Shown here: positions 8,451 through 22,585 of the stretch, piece after piece
Layout: each line of letters opens with the position of its first letter
Position numbering within the stretch: position 1 is the stretch's first letter
Assembly (NCBI RefSeq): GCF_905163445.1
Contig: NW_024397000.1
Coordinates: 1-64,000 of the forward strand
Direction: 5' to 3'
DNA: 64,000 nt
Source of the DNA: Pararge aegeria
Taxonomy: Eukaryota; Arthropoda; Insecta; Lepidoptera; Nymphalidae
The notes under the pieces: model-generated
What the model saw: only the letters and a program-made list of their open reading frames with translations
Database searches by the model: none
Told to the model about the DNA's origin: nothing
Translations under genes and position numbers: made by a program

Positions 8451-11070
8451 ACCACTGGCACCAGACCCTCAATGCCCTTAAATTTTACCTCGTTAAAATA
8501 TTTAAAGTGTACTCATTCCGATTGCGAGACCTCGTAAGAGTCCCGTATCGTTATTTTTCGTCACTACCTACCCGTACCTCCCCCCTGTGCGGGGTACAAT
8601 ATTGATATGATATTAAAATAATACCATTAATAAATAACATAATAAAAGACCACCACTTTTATAGAGACATAACGCCACTGTGTGGCGCCGCCATCAGTCT
8701 CCTTAGACTCGGTACTTTGTCGTCGCCGTCGACTTCGCACCTTCGCCCCATATAGTAGTGGCGCGGCGCGACGGGCCTAATGTGTAAGTGAAAAAAAAAA
8801 AAAAAAATTAAATTAATTGTTATTTTACAATATCTTCTAATATGAATAAGAGTACTTTGTATTGGTACGTTTTGTTTTTTGTTTTTTTTTTTTTAAACGG
8901 AACTGAACCTAAGTGACCGGCCTGCGGCCGGGCACCCGTCTTATTCATGTTCTAACCTAACCTAACCTATCCAAACCTTTTAAAACTAGTTTGGATTCCT
9001 TTAGACCTCAGCCCACCGGCAACTACGACTAACTAAACACTGATCTAGCTATCTGGCTTTCATCAGTGCATCAACAGCAGCATAACTAGTATTAAAATAG
9101 TAATGAGTTTTTATTAATGCATATATTCACATTAAATCTTGAATCTAAAGTCTAAAGGTGTCAAAACTAGATTTAGGTTAGGTTAGGTTAGAACATGAAT
9201 ACGAGGGGTGCCCGGCCACAGGCCGGGCACTTGGGTTCAGTTCAGTCAAAAATTATATATTATTTACTATTATTTATATTTGAATGAGAATGAAAAATAG
9301 CAATTATTTTGAATAGTTTTCAGAATGAGACAGACGGGTGTGGTAGGGTAAAATCTCCAATTTAAAGTTCTCTTATTGCGTATATGTTATGTGTGTTTGC
9401 ATAGTAGTTTACTATAATGGTAAGCGGTTCGTGTAACGATCTTGCGCGTCTATATTTACAAGTGTGTGGGCAGTTCGTGTATTGATTATTCGATGACGGG
9501 ACCTCGTAAGAGTCCCGTATCGTTATTTTTCGTCACTACCTACCCGTACCTCCCCCCCCCGTGCAGGGAGTGGGTAATTTGCGCGCCTGCTGCCTTCCTT
9601 GGATGTGGTAGCAGTTTCTCAGGCTCCCTCACCGGAATCGAACCCTGATTCCCCGTTACCCGCGACAGACAATGGTAGTCGAAGAAACTCATTCCGATTG
9701 CGAGACCTCGTAAGAGTCCCGTATCGTTATTTTTCGTCACTACCTACCCGTACCTCCCCCCTGTGCGGGGTACAATATTGATATGATATTAAAATAATAC
9801 CATTAATAAATAACATAATAAAAGACCACCACTTTTATAGAGACATAACGCCACTGTGTGGCGCCGCCATCAGTCTCCTTAGACTCGGTACTTTGTCGTC
9901 GCCGTCGACTTCGCACCTTCGCCCCATATAGTAGTGGCGCGGGGCGACGGGCCTAATGTGTAAGTGAAAAAAAAAAAAAAAAATTAAATTAATTGTTATT
10001 TTACAATATCTTCTAATATGAATAAGAGTACTTTGTATTGGTACGTTTTGTTTTTTGTTTTTTTTTTTTTAAACGGAACTGAACCTAAGTGACCGGCCTG
10101 CGGCCGGGCACCCGTCTTATTCATGTTCTAACCTAACCTAACCTATCCAAACCTTTTAAAACTAGTTTGGATTCCTTTAGACCTCAGCCCACCGGCAACT
10201 ACGACTAACTAAACACTGATCTAGCTATCTGGCTTTCATCAGTGCATCAACAGCAGCATAACTAGTATTAAAATAGTAATGAGTTTTTATTAATGCATAT
10301 ATTCACATTAAATCTTGAATCTAAAGTCTAAAGGTGTCAAAACTAGATTTAGGTTAGGTTAGGTTAGAACATGAATACGAGGGGTGCCCGGCCACAGGCC
10401 GGGCACTTGGGTTCAGTTCAGTCAAAAATTATATATTATTTACTATTATTTATATTTGAATGAGAATGAAAAATAGCAATTATTTTGAATAGTTTTCAGA
10501 ATGAGACAGACGGGTGTGGTAGGGTAAAATCTCCAATTTAAAGTTCTCTTATTGCGTATATGTTATGTGTGTTTGCATAGTAGTTTACTATAATGGTAAG
10601 CGGTTCGTGTAACGATCTTGCGCGTCTATATTTACAAGTGTGTGGGCAGTTCGTGTATTGATTATTCGATGACGGGACCTCGTAAGAGTCCCGTATCGTT
10701 ATTTTTCGTCACTACCTACCCGTACCTCCCCCCCCGTGCAGGGAGTGGGTAATTTGCGCGCCTGCTGCCTTCCTTGGATGTGGTAGCAGTTTCTCAGGCT
10801 CCCTCACCGGAATCGAACCCTGATTCCCCGTTACCCGCGACAGACAATGGTAGTCGCAGAAACTCATTCCGATTACGAGACCTCGTAAGAGTCCCGTATC
10901 GTTATTTTTCGTCACTACCTACCCCCCCCCTATCTCCCCCGTGCGGGGTACAATATTGATATGATATTAAAAAAATACCATTAATAAATAACATAATAAA
11001 AGACCACCACTTTTATAGAGACATAACGCCACATAATTATAAAAAGTATAGTGTGTGGATCTAATCAACC
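8451..11070. repeat. Monomers 7-8 fused through the 168-bp repeat (2,620 bp)
   Basis: Two units with about 265 bp missing at the junction. At 9491-9770 fragment B is followed by a fragment A-type piece (gattgcgag, cccgtacctcccccctg) in place of fragment C, and the GC-rich segment follows directly. The spacer and 530-loop-like part are gone. Shared with 51337-53955: this fusion, the substitution ggcgcggggcg near 9940, and ccctatctccccc near 10928. The second B-C block is 10669-10948. Private: cgaagaaactc near 9680. Confidence 0.95.
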
Positions 11071-12512
11071 ACCACTGGCACCAGACCCTCAATGCCCTTA
11101 AATTTTACCTCGTTAAAATATTTAAAGTGTACTCATTCCGATTGCGAGACCTCGTAAGAGTCCCGTATCGTTATTTTTCGTCACTACCTACCCGTACCTC
11201 CCCCCTGTGCGGGGTACAATATTGATATGATATTAAAATAATACCATTAATAAATAACATAATAAAAGACCACCACTTTTATAGAGACATAACGCCACTG
11301 TGTGGCGCCGCCATCAGTCTCCTTAGACTCGGTACTTTGTCGTCGCCGTCGACTTCGCACCTTCGCCCCATATAGTAGTGGCGCGGCGCGACGGGCCTAA
11401 TGTGTAAGTGAAAAAAAAAAAAAAAAATTAAATTAATTGTTATTTTACAATATCTTCTAATATGAATAAGAGTACTTTGTATTGGTACGTTTTGTTTTTT
11501 GTTTTTTTTTTTTTAAACGGAACTGAACCTAAGTGACCGGCCTGCGGCCGGGCACCCGTCTTATTCATGTTCTAACCTAACCTAACCTATCCAAACCTTT
11601 TAAAACTAGTTTGGATTCCTTTAGACCTCAGCCCACCGGCAACTACGACTAACTAAACACTGATCTAGCTATCTGGCTTTCATCAGTGCATCAACAGCAG
11701 CATAACTAGTATTAAAATAGTAATGAGTTTTTATTAATGCATATATTCACATTAAATCTTGAATCTAAAGTCTAAAGGTGTCAAAACTAGATTTAGGTTA
11801 GGTTAGGTTAGAACATGAATACGAGGGGTGCCCGGCCACAGGCCGGGCACTTGGGTTCAGTTCAGTCAAAAATTATATATTATTTACTATTATTTATATT
11901 TGAATGAGAATGAAAAATAGCAATTATTTTGAATAGTTTTCAGAATGAGACAGACGGGTGTGGTAGGGTAAAATCTCCAATTTAAAGTTCTCTTATTGCG
12001 TATATGTTATGTGTGTTTGCATAGTAGTTTACTATAATGGTAAGCGGTTCGTGTAACGATCTTGCGCGTCTATATTTACAAGTGTGTGGGCAGTTCGTGT
12101 ATTGATTATTCGATGACGGGACCTCGTAAGAGTCCCGTATCGTTATTTTTCGTCACTACCTACCCGTACCTCCCCCCCCGTGCAGGGAGTGGGTAATTTG
12201 CGCGCCTGCTGCCTTCCTTGGATGTGGTAGCAGTTTCTCAGGCTCCCTCACCGGAATCGAACCCTGATTCCCCGTTACCCGCGACAGACAATGGTAGTCG
12301 CAGAAACTCATTCCGATTACGAGACCTCGTAAGAGTCCCGTATCGTTATTTTTCGTCACTACCTACCCCCCTACCTCCCCCCGTGCGGGGTACAATATTG
12401 ATATGATATTAAAAAAATACCATTAATAAATAACAAAATAAAAGACCACCACTTTTATAGAGACATAACGCCACATAATTATAAAAAGTATAGTGTGTGG
12501 ATCTAATCAACC
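11071..12512. repeat. Monomer 9
   Basis: 1,442 bp, 18S B-C block 12111-12390. Carries aacaaaataaaag near 12431, matching 55398 minus its tail (near 55317) in the distant duplicate. Confidence 0.97.
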
Positions 12513-13954
12513 ACCACTGGCACCAGACCCTCAATGCCCTTAAATTTTACCTCGTTAAAATATTTAAAGTGTACTCATTCCGATTGCGAGACCTCGTAAG
12601 AGTCCCGTATCGTTATTTTTCGTCACTACCTACCCGTACCTCCCCCCTGTGCGGGGTACAATATTGATATGATATTAAAATAATACCATTAATAAATAAC
12701 ATAATAAAAGACCACCACTTTTATAGAGACATAACGCCACTGTGTGGCGCCGCCATCAGTCTCCTTAGACTCGGTACTTTGTCGTCGCCGTCGACTTCGC
12801 ACCTTCGCCCCATATAGTAGTGGCGCGGCGCGACGGGCCTAATGTGTAAGTGAAAAAAAAAAAAAAAAATTAAATTAATTGTTATTTTACAATATCTTCT
12901 AATATGAATAAGAGTACTTTGTATTGGTACGTTTTGTTTTTTGTTTTTTTTTTTTTAAACGGAACTGAACCTAAGTGACCGGCCTGCGGCCGGGCACCCG
13001 TCTTATTCATGTTCTAACCTAACCTAACCTATCCAAACCTTTTAAAACTAGTTTGGATTCCTTTAGACCTCAGCCCACCGGCAACTACGACTAACTAAAC
13101 ACTGATCTAGCTATCTGGCTTTCATCAGTGCATCAACAGCAGCATAACTAGTATTAAAATAGTAATGAGTTTTTATTAATGCATATATTCACATTAAATC
13201 TTGAATCTAAAGTCTAAAGGTGTCAAAACTAGATTTAGGTTAGGTTAGGTTAGAACATGAATACGAGGGGTGCCCGGCCACAGGCCGGGCACTTGGGTTC
13301 AGTTCAGTCAAAAATTATATATTATTTACTATTATTTATATTTGAATGAGAATGAAAAATAGCAATTATTTTGAATAGTTTTCAGAATGAGACAGACGGG
13401 TGTGGTAGGGTAAAATCTCCAATTTAAAGTTCTCTTATTGCGTATATGTTATGTGTGTTTGCATAGTAGTTTACTATAATGGTAAGCGGTTCGTGTAACG
13501 ATCTTGCGCGTCTATATTTACAAGTGTGTGGGCAGTTCGTGTATTGATTATTCGATGACGGGACCTCGTAAGAGTCCCGTATCGTTATTTTTCGTCACTA
13601 CCTACCCGTACCTCCCCCCCCGTGCAGGGAGTGGGTAATTTGCGCGCCTGCTGCCTTCCTTGGATGTGGTAGCAGTTTCTCAGGCTCCCTCACCGGAATC
13701 GAACCCTGATTCCCCGTTACCCGCGACAGACAATGGTAGTCGCAGAAACTCATTCCGATTACGAGACCTCGTAAGAGTCCCGTATCGTTATTTTTCGTCA
13801 CTACCTACCCCCCTACCTCCCCCCGTGCGGGGTACAATATTGATATGATATTAAAAAAATACCATTAATAAATAACAAAATAAAAGACCACCACTTTTAT
13901 AGAGACATAACGCCACATAATTATAAAAAGTATAGTGTGTGGATCTAATCAACC
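12513..13954. repeat. Monomer 10
   Basis: 1,442 bp, 18S B-C block 13553-13832. Also carries aacaaaataaaag (near 13873), unlike its counterpart 42.9 kb away. Confidence 0.97.
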
Positions 13955-15396
13955 ACCACTGGCACCAGACCCTCAATGCCCTTAAATTTTACCTCGTTAA
14001 AATATTTAAAGTGTACTCATTCCGATTGCGAGACCTCGTAAGAGTCCCGTATCGTTATTTTTCGTCACTACCTACCCGTACCTCCCCCCTGTGCGGGGTA
14101 CAATATTGATATGATATTAAAATAATACCATTAATAAATAACATAATAAAAGACCACCACTTTTATAGAGACATAACGCCACTGTGTGGCGCCGCCATCA
14201 GTCTCCTTAGACTCGGTACTTTGTCGTCGCCGTCGACTTCGCACCTTCGCCCCATATAGTAGTGGCGCGGCGCGACGGGCCTAATGTGTAAGTGAAAAAA
14301 AAAAAAAAAAATTAAATTAATTGTTATTTTACAATATCTTCTAATATGAATAAGAGTACTTTGTATTGGTACGTTTTGTTTTTTGTTTTTTTTTTTTTAA
14401 ACGGAACTGAACCTAAGTGACCGGCCTGCGGCCGGGCACCCGTCTTATTCATGTTCTAACCTAACCTAACCTATCCAAACCTTTTAAAACTAGTTTGGAT
14501 TCCTTTAGACCTCAGCCCACCGGCAACTACGACTAACTAAACACTGATCTAGCTATCTGGCTTTCATCAGTGCATCAACAGCAGCATAACTAGTATTAAA
14601 ATAGTAATGAGTTTTTATTAATGCATATATTCACATTAAATCTTGAATCTAAAGTCTAAAGGTGTCAAAACTAGATTTAGGTTAGGTTAGGTTAGAACAT
14701 GAATACGAGGGGTGCCCGGCCACAGGCCGGGCACTTGGGTTCAGTTCAGTCAAAAATTATATATTATTTACTATTATTTATATTTGAATGAGAATGAAAA
14801 ATAGCAATTATTTTGAATAGTTTTCAGAATGAGACAGACGGGTGTGGTAGGGTAAAATCTCCAATTTAAAGTTCTCTTATTGCGTATATGTTATGTGTGT
14901 TTGCATAGTAGTTTACTATAATGGTAAGCGGTTCGTGTAACGATCTTGCGCGTCTATATTTACAAGTGTGTGGGCAGTTCGTGTATTGATTATTCGATGA
15001 CGGGACCTCGTAAGAGTCCCGTATCGTTATTTTTCGTCACTACCTACCCGTACCTCCCCCCCCGTGCAGGGAGTGGGTAATTTGCGCGCCTGCTGCCTTC
15101 CTTGGATGTGGTAGCAGTTTCTCAGGCTCCCTCACCGGAATCGAACCCTGATTCCCCGTTACCCGCGACAGACAATGGTAGTCGCAGAAACTCATTCCGA
15201 TTACGAGACCTCGTAAGAGTCCCGTATCGTTATTTTTCGTCACTACCTACCCCCCTACCTCCCCCCGTGCGGGGTACAATATTGATATGATATTAAAAAA
15301 ATACCATTAATAAATAACATAATAAAAGACCACCACTTTTATAGAGACATAACGCCACATAATTATAAAAAGTATAGTGTGTGGATCTAATCAACC
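13955..15396. repeat. Monomer 11
   Basis: 1,442 bp, 18S B-C block 14995-15274. C-block C-run is 6; the counterpart at 56842 has 9 followed by tatct. Confidence 0.97.
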
Positions 15397-16836
15397 ACCA
15401 CTGGCACCAGACCCTCAATGCCCTTAAATTTTACCTCGTTAAAATATTTAAAGTGTACTTATTCCGATTGCGAGACCTCGTAAGAGTCCCGTATCGTTAT
15501 TTTTCGTCACTACCTACCCGTACCTCCCCCCTGTGCGGGGTACAATATTGATATGATATTAAAATAATACCATTAATAAATAACATAATAAAAGACCACC
15601 ACTTTTATAGAGACATAACGCCACTGTGTGGCGCCGCCATCAGTCTCCTTAGACTCGGTACTTTGTCGTCGCCGTCGACTTCGCACCTTCGCCCCATATA
15701 GTAGTGGCGCGGCGCGACGGGCCTAATGTGTAAGTGAAAAAAAAAAAAAAAAATTAAATTAATTGTTATTTTACAATATCTTCTAATATGAATAAGAGTA
15801 CTTTGTATTGGTACGTTTTGTTTTTTGTTTTTTTTTTTTTAAACGGAACTGAACCTAAGTGACCGGCCTGCGGCCGGGCACCCGTCTTATTCATGTTCTA
15901 ACCTAACCTAACCTATCCAAACCTTTTAAAACTAGTTTGGATTCCTTTAGACCTCAGCCCACCGGCAACTACGACTAACTAAACACTGATCTAGCTATCT
16001 GGCTTTCATCAGTGCATCAACAGCAGCATAACTAGTATTAAAATAGTAATGAGTTTTTATTAATGCATATATTCACATTAAATCTTGAATCTAAAGTCTA
16101 AAGGTGTCAAAACTAGATTTAGGTTAGGTTAGGTTAGAACATGAATACGAGGGGTGCCCGGCCACAGGCCGGGCACTTGGGTTCAGTTCAGTCAAAAATT
16201 ATATATTATTTACTATTATTTATATTTGAATGAGAATGAAAAATAGCAATTATTTTGAATAGTTTTCAGAATGAGACAGACGGGTGTGGTAGGGTAAAAT
16301 CTCCAATTTAAAGTTCTCTTATTGCGTATATGTTATGTGTGTTTGCATAGTAGTTTACTATAATGGTAAGCGGTTCGTGTAACGATCTTGCGCGTCTATA
16401 TTTGCAAGTGTGTGGGCAGTTCGTGTATTGATTATTCGATGACGGGACCTCGTAAGAGTCCCGTATCGTTATTTTTCGTCACTACCTACCCGTACCTCCC
16501 CCCCCGTGCAGGGAGTGGGTAATTTGCGCGCCTGCTGCCTTCCTTGGATGTGGTAGCAGTTTCTCAGGCTCCCTCACCGGAATCGAACCCTGATTCCCCG
16601 TTACCCGCGACAGACAATGGTAGTCGCAGAAACTCATTCCGATTACGAGACCTCGTAAGAGTCCCGTATCGTTATTTTTCGTCACTACCTACCCCCCCCT
16701 ACCTCCCCCCGTGCGGGGTACAATATTGGATATTAAAAAAATACCATTAATAAATAACATAATAAAAGACCACCACTTTTATAGAGACATAACGCCACAT
16801 AATTATAAAAAGTATAGTGTGTGGATCTAATCAACC
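15397..16836. repeat. Monomer 12
   Basis: 1,440 bp, 18S B-C block 16437-16718. Markers: tgtacttattccg near 15457, atttgcaag near 16402, and a 4-bp loss giving caatattggatatt near 16728. The first two recur at 58286-59727. Confidence 0.97.
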
Positions 16837-18280
16837 ACCACTGGCACCAGACCCTCAATGCCCTTAAATTTTACCTCGTTAAAATATTTAAAGTGTACTC
16901 ATTCCGATTGCGAGACCTCGTAAGAGTCCCGTATCGTTATTTTTCGTCACTACCTACCCGTACCTCCCCCCCTGTGCGGGGTACAATATTGATATGATAT
17001 TAAAATAATACCATTAATAAATAACATAATAAAAGACCACCACTTTTATAGAGACATAACGCCACTGTGTGGCGCCGCCATCAGTCTCCTTAGACTCGGT
17101 ACTTTGTCGTCGCCGTCGACTTCGCACCTTCGCCCCATATAGTAGTGGCGCGGCGCGACGGGCCTAATGTGTAAGTGAAAAAAAAAAAAAAAAATTAAAT
17201 TAATTGTTATTTTACAATATCTTCTAATATGAATAAGAGTACTTTGTATTGGTACGTTTTGTTTTTTGTTTTTTTTTTTTTAAACGGAACTGAACCTAAG
17301 TGACCGGCCTGCGGCCGGGCACCCGTCTTATTCATGTTCTAACCTAACCTAACCTATCCAAACCTTTTAAAACTAGTTTGGATTCCTTTAGACCTCAGCC
17401 CACCGGCAACTACGACTAACTAAACACTGATCTAGCTATCTGGCTTTCATCAGTGCATCAACAGCAGCATAACTAGTATTAAAATAGTAATGAGTTTTTA
17501 TTAATGCATATATTCACATTAAATCTTGAATCTAAAGTCTAAAGGTGTCAAAACTAGATTTAGGTTAGGTTAGGTTAGAACATGAATACGAGGGGTGCCC
17601 GGCCACAGGCCGGGCACTTGGGTTCAGTTCAGTCAAAAATTATATATTATTTACTATTATTTATATTTGAATGAGAATGAAAAATAGCAATTATTTTGAA
17701 TAGTTTTCAGAATGAGACAGACGGGTGTGGTAGGGTAAAATCTCCAATTTAAAGTTCTCTTATTGCGTATATGTTATGTGTGTTTGCATAGTAGTTTACT
17801 ATAATGGTAAGCGGTTCGTGTAACGATCTTGCGCGTCTATATTTACAAGTGTGTGGGCAGTTCGTGTATTGATTATTCGATGACGGGACCTCGTAAGAGT
17901 CCCGTATCGTTATTTTTCGTCACTACCTACCCGTACCTCCCCCCCCGTGCAGGGAGTGGGTAATTTGCGCGCCTGCTGCCTTCCTTGGATGTGGTAGCAG
18001 TTTCTCAGGCTCCCTCACCGGAATCGAACCCTGATTCCCCGTTACCCGCGACAGACAATGGTAGTCGCAGAAACTCATTCCGATTACGAGACCTCGTAAG
18101 AGTCCCGTATCGTTATTTTTCGTCACTACCTACCCCCCCTACCTCCCCCCGTGCGGGGTACAATATTGATATGATATTAAAAAAATACCATTAATAAATA
18201 ACATAATAAAAGACCACCACTTTTATAGAGACATAACGCCACATAATTATAAAAAGTATAGTGTGTGGATCTAATCAACC
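16837..18280. repeat. Monomer 13
   Basis: 1,444 bp, 18S B-C block 17879-18158. One extra C in fragment A near 16970; C-block C-run is 7, unique in the window. Confidence 0.97.
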
Positions 18281-19698
18281 ACCACTGGCACCAGACCCTC
18301 AATGCCCTTAAATTTTACCTCGTTAAAATATTTAAAGTGTACTCATTCCGATTGCGAGACCTCGTAAGAGTCCCGTATCGTTATTTTTCGTCACTACCTA
18401 CCCGTACCTCCCCCCTGTGCGGGGTACAATATTGATATGATATTAAAATAATACCATTAATAAATAACATAATAAAAGACCACCACTTTTATAGAGACAT
18501 AACGCCACTGTGTGGCGCCGCCATCAGTCTCCTTAGACTCGGTACTTTGTCGTCGCCGTCGACTTCGCACCTTCGCCCCATATAGTAGTGGCGCGGCGCG
18601 ACGGGCCTAATTAAATTAATTGTTATTTTACAATATCTTCTAATATGAATAAGAGTACTTTGTATTGGTACGTTTTGTTTTTTGTTTTTTTTTTTTTAAA
18701 CGGAACTGAACCTAAGTGACCGGCCTGCGGCCGGGCACCCCGTCTTATTCATGTTCTAACCTAACCTAACCTATCCAAACCTTTTAAAACTAGTTTGGAT
18801 TCCTTTAGACCTCAGCCCACCGGCAACTACGACTAACTAAACACTGATCTAGCTATCTGGCTTTCATCAGTGCATCAACAGCAGCATAACTAGTATTAAA
18901 ATAGTAATGAGTTTTTATTAATGCATATATTCACATTAAATCTTGAATCTAAAGTCTAAAGGTGTCAAAACTAGATTTAGGTTAGGTAAGGTTAGAACAT
19001 GAATACGAGGGGTGCCCGGCCACAGGCCGGGCACTTGGGTTCAGTTCAGTCAAAAATTATATATTATTTACTATTATTTATATTTGAATGAGAATGAAAA
19101 ATAGCAATTATTTTGAATAGTTTTCAGAATGAGACAGACGGGTGTGGTAGGGTAAAATCTCCAATTTAAAGTTCTCTTATTGCGTATATGTTATGTGTGT
19201 TTGCATAGTAGTTTACTATAATGGTAAGCGGTTCGTGTAACGATCTTGCGCGTCTATATTTGCAAGTGTGTGGGCAGTTCGTGTATTGATTATTCGATGA
19301 CGGGACCTCGTAAGAGTCCCGTATCGTTATTTTTCGTCACTACCTACCCGTACCTCCCCCCCCGTGCAGGGAGTGGGTAATTTGCGCGCCTGCTGCCTTC
19401 CTTGGATGTGGTAGCAGTTTCTCAGGCTCCCTCACCGGAATCGAACCCTGATTCCCCGTTACCCGCGACAGACAATTGTAGTCGCAGAAACTCATTCCGA
19501 TTACGAGACCTCGTAAGAGTCCCGTATCGTTATTTTTCGTCACTACCTACCCCCCCCTACCTCCCCCCGTGCGGGGTACAATATTGATATGATATTAAAA
19601 AAATACCATTAATAAATAACATAATAAAAGACCACCACTTTTATAGAGACATAACGCCACATAATTATAAAAAGTATAGTGTGTGGATCTAATCAACC
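18281..19698. repeat. Monomer 14, lacking the poly(A) run
   Basis: 1,418 bp, 18S B-C block 19297-19576. Junction gggcctaa/ttaaattaatt at 18610/18611: about 26 bp including tgtgtaagtg and the A-run are lost. Also ggttaggtaaggtt near 18985, atttgcaag near 19261 and gacaattgtag near 19474. All four features recur at 61170. Private extra C near 18740. Confidence 0.97.
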
Positions 19699-21143
19699 AC
19701 CACTGGCACCAGACCCTCAATGCCCTTAAATTTTACCTCGTTAAAATATTTAAAGTGTACTCATTCCGATTGCGAGACCTCGTAAGAGTCCCGTATCGTT
19801 ATTTTTCGTCACTACCTACCCGTACCTCCCCCCTGTGCGGGGTACAATATTGATATGATATTAAAATAATACCATTAATAAATAACATAATAAAAGACCA
19901 CCACTTTTATAGAGACATAACGCCACTGTGTGGCGCCGCCATCAGTCTCCTTAGACTCGGTACTTTGTCGTCGCCGTCGACTTCGCACCTTCGCCCCATA
20001 TAGTAGTGGCGCGGCGCGACGGGCCTAATGTGTAAGTGAAAAAAAAAAAAAAAAAATTAAATTAATTGTTATTTTACAATATCTTCTAATATGAATAAGA
20101 GTACTTTGTATTGGTACGTTTTGTTTTTTGTTTTTTTTTTTTTAAACGGAACTGAACCTAAGTGACCGGCCTGCGGCCGGGCACCCGTCTTATTCATGTT
20201 CTAACCTAACCTAACCTATCCAAACCTTTTAAAACTAGTTTGGATTCCTTTAGACCTCAGCCCACCGGCAACTACGACTAACTAAACACTGATCTAGCTA
20301 TCTGGCTTTCATCAGTGCATCAACAGCAGCATAACTAGTATTAAAATAGTAATGAGTTTTTATTAATGCATATATTCACATTAAATCTTGAATCTAAAGT
20401 CTAAAGGTGTCAAAACTAGATTTAGGTTAGGTTAGGTTAGAACATGAATACGAGGGGTGCCCGGCCACAGGCCGGGCACTTGGGTTCAGTTCAGTCAAAA
20501 ATTATATATTATTTACTATTATTTATATTTGAATGAGAATGAAAAATAGCAATTATTTTGAATAGTTTTCAGAATGAGACAGACGGGTGTGGTAGGGTAA
20601 AATCTCCAATTTAAAGTTCTCTTATTGCGTATATGTTATGTGTGTTTGCATAGTAGTTTACTATAATGGTAAGCGGTTCGTGTAACGATCTTGCGCGTCT
20701 ATATTTGCAAGTGTGTGGGCAGTTCGTGTATTGATTATTCGATGACGGGACCTCGTAAGAGTCCCGTATCGTTATTTTTCGTCACTACCTACCCGTACCT
20801 CCCCCCCCGTGCAGGGAGTGGGTAATTTGCGCGCCTGCTGCCTTCCTTGGATGTGGTAGCAGTTTCTCAGGCTCCCTCACCGGAATCGAACCCTGATTCC
20901 CCGTTACCCGCGACAGACAATGGTAGTCGCAGAAACTCATTCCGATTACGAGACCTCGTAAGAGTCCCGTATCGTTATTTTTCGTCACTACCTACCCCCC
21001 CCTACCTCCCCCCGTGCGGGGTACAATATTGATATGATATTAAAAAAATACCATTAATAAATAACATAATAAAAGACCACCACTTTTATAGAGACATAAC
21101 GCCACATAATTATAAAAAGTATAGTGTGTGGATCTAATCAACC
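19699..21143. repeat. Monomer 15
   Basis: 1,445 bp, 18S B-C block 20742-21021. Marker atttgcaag near 20705, shared with 62587 onward. C-block C-run is 8. Confidence 0.97.
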
Positions 21144-22585
21144 ACCACTGGCACCAGACCCTCAATGCCCTTAAATTTTACCTCGTTAAAATATTTAAAG
21201 TGTACTTATTCCGATTGCGAGACCTCGTAAGAGTCCCGTATCGTTATTTTTCGTCACTACCTACCCGTACCTCCCCCCTGTGCGGGGTACAATATTGATA
21301 TGATATTAAAATAATACCATTAATAAATAACATAATAAAAGACCACCACTTTTATAGAGACATAACGCCACTGTGTGGCGCCGCCATCAGTCTCCTTAGA
21401 CTCGGTACTTTGTCGTCGCCGTCGACTTCGCACCTTCGCCCCATATAGTAGTGGCGCGGCGCGACGGGCCTAATGTGTAAGTGAAAAAAAAAAAAAAAAA
21501 TTAAATTAATTGTTATTTTACAATATCTTCTAATATGAATAAGAGTACTTTGTATTGGTACGTTTTGTTTTTTGTTTTTTTTTTTTTAAACGGAACTGAA
21601 CCTAAGTGACCGGCCTGCGGCCGGGCACCCGTCTTATTCATGTTCTAACCTAACCTAACCTATCCAAACCTTTTAAAACTAGTTTGGATTCCTTTAGACC
21701 TCAGCCCACCGGCAACTACGACTAACTAAACACTGATCTAGCTATCTGGCTTTCATCAGTGCATCAACAGCAGCATAACTAGTATTAAAATAGTAATGAG
21801 TTTTTATTAATGCATATATTCACATTAAATCTTGAATCTAAAGTCTAAAGGTGTCAAAACTAGATTTAGGTTAGGTTAGGTTAGAACATGAATACGAGGG
21901 GTGCCCGGCCACAGGCCGGGCACTTGGGTTCAGTTCAGTCAAAAATTATATATTATTTACTATTATTTATATTTGAATGAGAATGAAAAATAGCAATTAT
22001 TTTGAATAGTTTTCAGAATGAGACAGACGGGTGTGGTAGGGTAAAATCTCCAATTTAAAGTTCTCTTATTGCGTATATGTTATGTGTGTTTGCATAGTAG
22101 TTTACTATAATGGTAAGCGGTTCGTGTAACGATCTTGCGCGTCTATATTTACAAGTGTGTGGGCAGTTCGTGTATTGATTATTCGATGACGGGACCTCGT
22201 AAGAGTCCCGTATCGTTATTTTTCGTCACTACCTACCCGTACCTCCCCCCCCGTGCAGGGAGTGGGTAATTTGCGCGCCTGCTGCCTTCCTTGGATGTGG
22301 TAGCAGTTTCTCAGGCTCCCTCACCGGAATCGAACCCTGATTCCCCGTTACCCGCGACAGACAATGGTAGTCGCAGAAACTCATTCCGATTACGAGACCT
22401 CGTAAGAGTCCCGTATCGTTATTTTTCGTCACTACCTACCCCCCTACCTCCCCCCGTGCGGGGTACAATATTGATATGATATTAAAAAAATACCATTAAT
22501 AAATAACATAATAAAAGACCACCACTTTTATAGAGACATAACGCCACATAATTATAAAAAGTATAGTGTGTGGATCTAATCAACC
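21144..22585. repeat. Monomer 16
   Basis: 1,442 bp, 18S B-C block 22184-22463. Marker tgtacttattccg near 21204. Confidence 0.97.

Larger units (their letters stand above)
8451..21112. repeat. Long-range duplicated block, copy 1
   Basis: Ten monomers' worth of array whose variants recur in order at 51337-64000. Monomer starts in the two blocks differ by 42,885-42,891 bp. The left limit is uncertain: the unit at 7010 has matching length and C-run but no rare shared marker, and the unit at 5773 does not match its positional counterpart. Confidence 0.88.
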
